Shown here piece by piece: positions 55,973-64,000 of a stretch of 64,000 nt of DNA; the first letter of the stretch is position 1, and every line of letters starts with the position of its first letter. The position numbers and the translations under genes are program-made. The notes under the pieces are model-generated. The model worked only from the letters and a program-made list of their open reading frames with translations, was not told the DNA's origin and made no database searches. The DNA is from Lenzites betulinus (lineage: Eukaryota > Basidiomycota > Agaricomycetes > Polyporales > Polyporaceae). Location: contig JABYQU010000019.1 of the NCBI GenBank assembly GCA_022264855.1, positions 1 through 64,000 on the forward strand, in the 5' to 3' direction.

Positions 55973-58247
55973 ACCCCCCACCCTCCCCACTTGATTCTTG
56001 CGACACCCACCCTCCTTCCCACACACATGTCCTGCCTCTCATGCTCCCCACCCTCTGCTCGTCCCCCATACTGCCCACGCGTTGTGCGTCCTGCCCGTTC
56101 ATTCGTCTCATGTATGCTTGTCTGCTTGCTCGCGGGCTCCACGGTCTTTGGAGTGTACTGTATCGCTACGCGCTCGTCTTCCACACAGGTTTACACGGTT
56201 GGCCTCCCCGGCGTCTCAAAAGGGAGCATGTACACACAGCGCGGTCGTCGTCCGTTGCGCATTGGTAGTCGTTGGTTATGCAGTGTTGTCTTATTACACT
56301 AGTGACCTATATCATAGTTTTTTATGCTTCCAACGGAGTGTTAGAGCGTCGTGAGTGCGACTGTTATGTATCTCAGATGCACTTGAAACCTCAAGCATAG
56401 AAGAATAGGTAACATATCGAGGATAGCTTCGATAAGAATCATTGAGTTGGTCATGCTCAAGTCAGCCACCGCGTGGACATACTGGAACGGGCGTCAGCCG
56501 CTGTTTTGTACGCTCACCCTCAACGTTCAACGTTCAGCGCTCAGCGTTCAACCACCATCTTCATTCATGCGCATTGGTTATCCTGCCTTCGGAGCAGCTA
56601 TATACCACCAACCTCCGCGTATCAGAGCGGTTAGCCATCAAGTCAGCCACCCTGTGGGCACACTAGAACGGGCGTCAGCCACCCTTTCAAGATACGTTCA
56701 CTCTCGACCACCATCTTCATTCCAGCTGTTCTCAGAATGATAGGCCCCCATGGAAAAGTACAGACAAAGGCGTTCAAACCCAGACGTGGCGGCGATGCTT
56801 CGCGTGATGCGGTAACAGTCCGGCGGGAGGTAGCGGACAACGCGAAGAGCTACGCGTCTGCGGTATGTACATCCGCATCCTCTCCGCCGTCGCCGCCCGG
56901 AACCGCTGTTCGCGATTATTCTTGCTACGGGCCTATCGATTAAGAGAACAGCTGTCATACGCAGTAGTTCTCCTGCCCCCGGATTCAGAAGCTATATACC
57001 ACCACCCTCCGCGTATCAGAGTGATTATCTGGCTCAGTCGGACGTTAGCTGCTGTAGTTTGCGGTAAGTCTGACCTACGCCCAGCTAGTTGACCAGAGGT
57101 AAGATATGATTTTTCCGAGTCCTCCGTGATCTGTCGGCCTTGACGCATACTTCATCATATGTCCAGATACACCCGTAGGAACGTGGCCCCTCCTGGATAG
57201 CAGATCTAGCTCTCAGCAGGGTGGGACGTAAGATTTCCTCAGCATGAATGTTAGATGCATTCGTAAATCGAAACTCACCCGTGAGCGTTAGGCTTGGTGC
57301 AACAGGGCACGCAGCGTAGAAGTACTGGCAAGCCAACCGGTTGCTATAGACAGGCCCGGCGAATGTCAAGAGAGCGCAGCGAGTCCAGCAAAACGTCCTG
57401 AGTCGTAGACGCGTAGCTTGTGTCTCGCACATGGCACACGCCGAGCTCAATAGCCTGAGGCACCATCTAGATACACTCCGACATTGGGGTTCCCCGACGA
57501 CGACTGCATATCGGAAAGCTGGGTCTCTCGCTCTCACTCATCTCTGTCTCATCGTAAGACTCCCGCGGGTGAGGTTGTAAGACGAAAAAAAGAGACACCA
57601 TTAATGTTACAACCTCCATCAACGTATAGAAGATGCATACACAGCAACGGGCCCATGATTTACTATGGCGGTGTGCACGTTTTTGTCTGTCGTATCGTGC
57701 TTCGTGACTAAAGGCTACTAGGTGAATGTCGCGTGGACCGTCGGCGTGCCAATTGTATTCGTGATGAAAGCCACATATCGCTGCGGATGCGCGATAGCGC
57801 GTGGATGGCGGCCCCGGGCCCTCGCGGGATGACCACATCTTCGCCCCCAATCACGGAGTCCCGTCCGTGTACGCCCCACCGGCACAGAGCGCGGACGCGA
57901 TGCGAAGTTGGGATGCCTGTGCATCGCATGACGGGATGAACGACGCGAACCTCGTGCATCAGCGCGGTGCTTCGACACTTGCACGGTGAAGTCTTCTGCC
58001 CGCGCGCTAGCTACCTTTGCGAAGTATCTCAGGTGCCTCATGGGGCCGCCTGCGCAGGTGAAGATGAAATACCGTAGTCGCGAACCCGAACCTGCTGTCC
58101 ACGGCGGCCCCGAGGAATAAATCAGGAAGGTGGGTGACTAGGCCGACCACATATATAAGAGGCCATGTCGGACCCAGCGATCTTCAACACGAGAACGAAC
58201 ATTGCCAGTGACACCACACTTGAGCCCCCTGCCGCATCTCACCTCTG
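55973..58247. other. Gene-poor region with direct repeats
   Basis: 2.3 kb without a supported gene. Direct repeats lie at 56462-56570/56640-56720 and at 56581-56630/56971-57023 (listed separately). From 57085 to 58041 there are open minus-strand frames, one of which (around 57720-57960) faintly recalls a degraded enzyme, but no coherent model could be built. A TATA element, catatataagagg, at 58149-58161 precedes the BCS1-like start at 58248. Confidence 0.4.
56462..57023 (+). repeat. Interleaved diverged direct repeats
   Basis: Segment a: gtcagccaccgcgtggac...gaacgggcgtcagcc...accaccatcttcattc (56462-56568) recurs as gtcagccaccctgtgggc...gaacgggcgtcagcc...accaccatcttcattc (56641-56722). Segment b: tcctgcc(t/c)(t/c)cgga...gctatataccacca(a/c)cctccgcgtatcagag (56581-56627) recurs at 56971-57020. 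Inside segment a is a small run of acgttcaacgttcagcgctcagcgttcaac (9-bp units). No coding sequence is involved. Confidence 0.7.
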
Positions 58248-60386
58248 ATGGACGCCTCGCAAATACTGCAGACGGTCCTGTCCGCCATACAAGCAGGGGA
58301 GAACGCGACCTCCCCCCAAGGTCCTCACGGGGCTGCAACGAACACGACGGCACCGGGTGCAGCAGAACCCCCTAGCCCCCTCGACGTTACACAACTGCTG
58401 GTGATGCTGTTCTCGATGTCCGCGGTCCGTGACTGGGCCAAGCTACTGCTCATCGGAGCGTTCCTCGAGGGGTGTCGTCGGCTCCTCACGAGGTCTTGGG
58501 AGTCGATCGACGACTTCTTCTGGGTCACGGCGACGTTTGAGCTTCCTGACGATACTGCTGGTGTGTTTCTGCACGGTTGTACGCCTATACATCAAACTCA
58601 CGATGCCGAGCAGATTGGCTGCTGTACTGGATGTCCCAGCACAAAGTGTTCAGTAAGCATGCCTCCCTACGCATAGCACGAAAGAGCGAAGCTGACCCCA
58701 CATGCTTGTAGATACCGCACGGCACATCGACATCACCTCGTTCTACTTCGGCTTCGACAACGTGATGGACGACTTTGGGAACGACTCGGACGAGAAGGTC
58801 TCGTTTTACCCATCGATAGACAGGAAGTACAGCCTGTGGTATCACGGCCGGTATATCACCGTTAAGCGCGAGCAACGCGCCGCGAACGGCTTCAGGCGGC
58901 CCTCCGAGATCCTCACGCTCCGGTATGCATCAGACGCATGTGGTTCTGGTGGCGACTCGCACTCACGCAGTGGTCGTGCGCAGCATCCTCACGCGCAACA
59001 CCCAAGTACTACGGGACCTGCTTCTGGAAGCACGTGGGGACTATAAGGTCGCGGCGGAGCAGTTCATATCTGTATATGTTACGGAAAGGTGAGCGTCCGA
59101 TCGCCACGAGGTGTCCGCTGTGTTAGGGTTCCACATATCTGAGCGCCTCCCGCCGTGCCTAGTGCCGAACGGTGGAGGCTGGTCGCGAACCAGCAGAAGC
59201 GGCCGGCGAGCTCTGTCATCCTCGATCCAGGCGTCTTCGAGCTCGAGCTTGCGGACGCGCGCGACTTCATCAAGAGCAAGAAGTGGTATGCGAGTCGAGG
59301 TGTGTCCCGTCCTCCGATCTCTCCCCGCGTCGGAGTTTAACACGCGCCGCCGCGGTAGGTATTCCGTTCCGCCGGGGATACCTCCTCTACGGCGCGCCCG
59401 GTGCGGGGAAGACGTCGATGATCCACAGCATCGCGGGCGACCTCGGCCTGAATGTCTACATCCTCTCGCTCACGATCATGGCGCTCGACGACAATAGTCT
59501 GAAGTCGCTGATCGCGCGTCTGCCTGAACGGTGCATCCTGCTCATCGAGGACATCGACGCGGCGTTCCACCGTGGCATGAAGCGCAACATCGCCGACCCC
59601 GAGCAGCAGCGGGCGCAGCGTGCGGCATCGGGAACGGACGGCGTACTCAGCCCGCCCGGAGACGGCAAAGGCGACGGCAAGGGCAAGTCGCAGGAGGCGC
59701 TCCTCAATGGGGTTACGCTCAGCGGGCTGCTCAACGCGCTCGACGGGATCGCTGCGCAGGAGGGCCGGATCCTGTTCGCGACCACGAACGACTACTCCGC
59801 GCTCGACCCCGCGCTCCTCCGCCCCGGCCGGCTCGACCTGCACATCGAGTTCGAGCTCGCAAGCACGTACCAGGTCCGGCAGATCTTTTCGCGGTTCTAC
59901 ACCCCCGACGACCCCGGGGAGGGCGTGGTGGAGGTGGATGCGGGAGACGGGAACGAGAAGGACGACTCCGGGTACAGTTCCGCAAACTCTACGCCGCCCG
60001 ACGACGGCGGCGAGGCGGAACCGCTCCCGCACAGCGTCCCAGGTGCAACTCCGCCCGCTTCCCCTCCCCCGCTTCCGAAGTCGGTGCACTCGGTGTACAT
60101 CGGCATGGCGTGCCCCGCGGGCCTCCCGCCACCGCACATCTCCGCAAAACACATCGCGGCGCTTGCGGACCGGTTTGCAGAGATCGTCCCCGCACGCGCG
60201 TTCTCGATGGCGACGCTGCAGGGCTACCTGATGGCGTACAAGATCCGCCCGCTGGACGCTATCGCCGACGCGCCTGCGTGGGTTGAGAAGCGGATGTGCG
60301 AGAAGGTCGCTGCGGCGCGCGCGAGGGAGAACTTGGGCTCAGCGGAGGGCGCACCTGGCACGTCTGTGGCTGCATCGTCGACGTGA
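58248..60386 (+). CDS. BCS1-like AAA ATPase, copy 1
   Basis: Six exons: 58248-58560, 58614-58652, 58712-58922, 58984-59088, 59163-59299 and 59359-60386 (610 aa). One N-terminal membrane segment lies at residues ~50-80 (LLVMLFSMSAVRDWAKLLLIG). A BCS1_N-type domain follows (DWLLYWMSQHKVF, RKYSLWYHGRYITVKRE, RILTRNTQVLRDLLLEAR and RPASSVILDPGV). The AAA domain has Walker A YGAPGAGKTS, Walker B CILLIEDIDAAF, sensor 1 ATTNDYSALDPALLRPGRLDLHIEF. Yeast Bcs1 inserts the Rieske protein into complex III. Basidiomycete BCS1-like families are expanded, so this paralogue's substrate is unknown. Low-complexity inserts (after Walker B and before the C-terminal helices) are longer than in yeast Bcs1. The second copy lies 1.8 kb downstream in tandem. 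Confidence 0.9.
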
Positions 60387-62185
60387 CCATCACAGCGAGG
60401 ATCCGCGGTTTCTGACTGACCAACCCACTAGACGCGGCGCTCTCCTGTTGGGTTTGAGTTTCTGACGGGTGATAGAGCCACTTCGTTCCCAGATGTGCTA
60501 GTGGTCGGACTTCGTTATCAAACTCTGTAGTTTTACTGGTGTCTCGACTTCTCGCAAGCTGAGTTGAAATTAAGTTTGTGGTTGTATGTATGAGTGTGAT
60601 ACTGCAATTTTTCATATCTTGGACAAAACTGGCCTCATAGCACACACGTTGAATGCAGCCACTGCGCACTACTTGTGCTACGAGGTATAAGCGAAGAAAA
60701 GGCGTGTCATGCCGTTTGTGCGCTCGCATGCACACTGGCCCGAGGATCCAGTGGACGGTCAGCGGTGTGGTTGCTCAAACACTTGATATGTTATACGTGT
60801 TTCGACCCCTGTGGATTGTAATTCAGCGTTGCAACATTTAGCACCCAGGCACAGCCATGCTGGGGAAGACGATCAAGGCAGTACTTGGACCCTGTGGACT
60901 TCGCTGCATGCTTATATTCATGTCTGAAGAAACTGGTCCGATCGGATGCTGGTCGTTTAGCAAGAAACGGACATACCCTGGCACACCTTGTACTTAATTA
61001 CCATCCACACCTTGCCACACATACACGCTAGTCTTATACTGGCAACTACTGAGAGCGTACATGCGGCGCTCGGCCCGTGCGCTGGACACAATCAGGGTGA
61101 AACTTGTACTTCAAGTTGCTCCATTTAGACTACGGAGAACTCTCGTAAGGATCCTTGGTGCCATTCCAGCGTGCTGTGGTATGCATTCTGTGGTTGTGGT
61201 ATGTTCAGCGGCCGGAATGATGTATTGCAGGCGGCGAAAGAGGCAAGTGAGAGAGCGGGTAAGCGGTGCGACCGGCGCTCGGGCCGCAGTAATCAAGAGC
61301 ATGCATCAGGACCCCGGACAAAGCACCTAAATGTAAGTCTTATATAAAATACCCGATTTTGGAGTTTACACTTGCATGGATTTGTGACTTTTCTTAGTAC
61401 GAATTACTACTACTAGGTCACATTAAGTACCTCTTACATAGGCGTCAGAATAAAACTGAAATGAACTTTCTCTTCCTCTTTGCCTTTCTCCTTCTCCTCC
61501 TCTTCTTTCTCCTCCTCCTCTTTTCCTCTTCCTCCTCCTACTCCCGCATAGGCACCAGACCTTGACCCCAATTTGGGGCTGTTTCTACCCGCATCCGTAT
61601 AGGACATTCAGGCGCTTTGTCCGGGGTCCTCATGCATCGCCCTTCGGAGTTCTTTCTCCCGCGCGACGACCACAAATGTCCGACAGAGACTTGCACTGGG
61701 CCGCACATGGCAAATCCAAGCCTGCTTCTTCTACCGCAGGCCACCCATGCGCCCCATGTGCCCTGGCGGACAGGTTTGTTCCCTGAAGGCGACCGGGCAT
61801 CGCTGGGCACGCGGTGAGTGCACTGCTCAAGCGACATTCGGCCATTGGAGACACCTTTCGCCGCTAGCGCAATGACCGACGCTGACTGCGCCCGTGTATG
61901 CGGTGAAGACCGGTGCTGAACGACTGGCGACGACGACGGGACGAGCTTTGTCGCGACGTCTGTTTGTCGTTCGCGGCTCGTGACGCGAGTCAGTGATCGC
62001 GATTGTTTTGACTCGAGCCTCGCGCTTTCACTGCATCTGCGATTTACTCCCGGCGGCGGCTCCGAGTGATCAAGCATCATTCCCTTTGGCACCCGCGCTA
62101 TAAGAGCGGTCGTCCCCGTCCCCGTCCTCCACACACCCTCTGCGCTCCCGACCCCCGTTCACGAAGCGCGCCCATCACCGCCGCC
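60387..62185. other. Intergenic region with pyrimidine tract
   Basis: 1.8 kb between the tandem BCS1-like genes. A long pyrimidine tract made of CTC/CTT/CTTC units runs about 61466-61544, an almost pure CT strand that could form an H-DNA-like structure. The region 61550-62060 has open frames on both strands without features. A cgctataagagcg TATA element at 62095-62107 lies about 80 bp before the second gene's ATG. Confidence 0.5.
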
Positions 62186-64000
62186 ATGGATGCGATCAGC
62201 GTGCTGCAGACTGTGATGTCCGCAATCCAGTCGGGGTCCATGAACCTCACTGTCCCCGACGCGTCTGCCGCGGGCAACACCACCCACCCGACTGCCGCAG
62301 CTTCGGTGGCGTCCTTCTCCCCGCTGCAGATCCCGTCTCTCATCAGCATGCTGCTCTCCTTCTCCGCCGTCCGCGACTGGCTCAAGCTACTCCTGCTCGG
62401 CGCCGTCGTCGAGACCTGCCGCCGCCTCATGACCCGGTCGTACTACGGCATCATCAACTACTTCTGGATAACGGCAACATTTGACGGGAATGACGAGTGT
62501 GTCGGTGCGCAAAATCAATGTTCGCGCTGCGCATGATTTCGCTGACGGGTTCCCCGCTGTGTAGATTGGCTCATGTTCTGGCTCTCGAAGCACTCTATCT
62601 TCCGTGAGTAGCACAGCCTTGGCTCCGGAAGCCTCTCTGCCGCCGGAGCTGATCTTCGATCGTTTGCAGGCACCGCCCGGACCCTGGATGTCAGCACGCG
62701 CACCTTTGGGCGCAGGACAACGACGCTCGACTCGGACAATGAGGATGATACCGAGGGCCGCAAGATCTCGTTCTTGCCCTCTCTGCTCACTACCTACACG
62801 CTTTGGTACAGGTTCCGGTATGTCACTATCACCCGCGACCAGGTGACGGACGGCCCTTGGAACAGCCCAAGACAGACGCTGCAAGTTCGGTGAGCAGATC
62901 TTGGATTATATCTATTGACGGCAGCCCTTACCTCCCCGATCAGGATCCTCACTCGCGACCACAACGTGCTGCGTGAGCTTCTAGTTGAAGCAAAGAAGCT
63001 CTATCATCAAGCAAGCGAGAATCTGATCTCGATCTACGTATCGGACCCGTAAGTGTTCGACCACGCTGTCGTGTACGCTATGCTCATCATTTGCCAGCAG
63101 TTCGGATTACTGGAAAAGGGTGTCTACACAGCACAAGCGACCCATGAAGTCCATCATTCTCGACCCAGGCGTCATCGAGCTCGTCATGAACGACGCGAAG
63201 GACTTCCTGGCGAGCAAGGCCTGGTATGCCGAGCGAGGTCAGTGCGGTACTCGCATGTCCGCGCAAATAGTCTGACATTTGTCAGGCATACCCCATCGCC
63301 GCGGGTACCTTCTGTACGGCGCGCCGGGCTCCGGCAAAACCTCGCTCATCCACAGCGTCGCTGGCGAGCTTGACCTTGACGTCTACATCCTCTCCCTCGC
63401 GCGCCTCGGACTGGACGACACCTCGCTGAGCTCGACGATCGCAGACCTGCCGGAGCAGTGCATCGTGCTCGTCGAGGACATCGATGCGGCGTTCCACCAG
63501 GGCGTGAAGCGCGACCTTGCCGATCCCGAAAAAGAAGCAGACAGCGGCAAGGATGCGCCGCCGCACGGATCGAAAGGCAGCTCGGAGCCTGCCGCTCCAT
63601 CCGTCGGGCGCGTCACGCTGAGCGGGCTCCTGAACGCGCTCGACGGGATCGCCGCGCAGGAGGGCCGGATCCTGTTCGCGACCACGAACGACTACGAGGC
63701 GCTCGACCCAGCGCTGTGCCGCCCGGGGCGGCTCGACCTGCACATCGAGTTCCGGCTTGCGAGCAAGTACCAGTGTCGCGAGATGTTCCGCCGGTTCTAC
63801 CTCCCGTCTGACGTGGATGACAAGATCGCCACGACGGATGGCGAGGACACGGAGCAGGCCGTCGACGAGAAGGACTCCGGGTACGGCTCGCGCCGCGGCA
63901 GCGTCGAGGGCCTTCCCCCCGCTCCCACCCCCGCGCCCTCCCCGCCTCTCCCCCAAGACGCCTCGCCCAAGCCTACGCCCACGCCCTCGGATTCGGAGGA
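62186..64000 (+). CDS. BCS1-like AAA ATPase, copy 2 (3' end outside window)
   Basis: Exons 62186-62504, 62565-62603, 62670-62889, 62944-63048, 63101-63237 and 63285-beyond 64000. Exons 2, 4 and 5 are 39, 105 and 137 nt, the same lengths as in copy 1, and all introns fall at equivalent places. An N-terminal membrane segment (LISMLLSFSAVRDWLKLLLLG) precedes DWLMFWLSKHSIF, RILTRDHNVLRELLVEAKK and RPMKSIILDPGVIEL. The AAA part has Walker A YGAPGSGKTS, Walker B CIVLVEDIDAAF and ATTNDYEALDPALCRPGRLDLHIEF. The acidic, Pro-rich insertion begins at about 63800 and the frame is open at the window edge. It is clearly a tandem duplicate of copy 1 that has since diverged. The donor of exon 1 (G|GTGCGC at 62504) was chosen because it restores the conserved DWL. 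Confidence 0.9.

Noticed and set aside
57700..58041. Possible cytochrome P450 relic on the minus strand
   Set aside because: A stretch resembling LRYF-x-K...HEVRVVHP recalls the P450 K-helix, but the ExxR spacing is wrong, no heme-binding Cys motif is found, and no exon chain holds together.

Overview
This is nuclear DNA from a filamentous basidiomycete, most likely an agaricomycete. Genes are compact, with many 50-60 nt GT-AG introns and a CTNAC-like branch point. Two large DNA transposases of types that are expanded in agaricomycete genomes (KDZ and CACTA/Tnp2) are present. The single-copy genes (Rpp40, PanC, CAX4-like, EXPERA/TMEM97-like, Hmp1/CsbD-like, BCS1-like) read as fungal. I could not run searches, so family names come from motif recognition and all exon models were spliced by hand and checked for reading phase.

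Layout. 0.5-33 kb is a transposon island. It holds an HMG-like unnamed protein (-), a viroplasmin-domain protein (-), an intact 9-exon KDZ transposase (-), a GC-rich degenerate repeat array, a small unknown gene (+), and an intact 15-exon CACTA Tnp2-like transposase (+) with a convergent 9-exon companion gene (-). Next come a protein-kinase C-lobe relic, the 5' end and gag of a Ty3-type retroelement, and a 4.1 kb element with ~865 bp terminal inverted repeats that carries two genes of its own. The island ends with a 5'-truncated DUF6589 gene (+) convergent with an intact RecQ-type helicase (-). A tRNA-Val(AAC) and a tRNA-Arg(ACG) mark its edge.

34-64 kb is ordinary gene space: an unknown protein, a divergent pair of Hmp1/CsbD-like genes sharing a 588 bp promoter, a second identical tRNA-Arg, an F-box-like gene with an apparent frameshift, Rpp40 (RNase P/MRP subunit), an EXPERA/TMEM97-like membrane protein divergent from pantothenate synthetase, an Old Yellow Enzyme, a dolichyl-diphosphate phosphatase, an allantoate-permease-type MFS transporter, a Pro/Ser-rich unknown, and two tandem BCS1-like AAA ATPases. 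The second BCS1-like gene runs off the window.

The most interesting parts are the long-TIR element (TA at both ends, two cargo genes, no recognisable transposase, different host genes on its two sides) and the convergent RecQ helicase/DUF6589 pair, which looks like an under-described mobile module.
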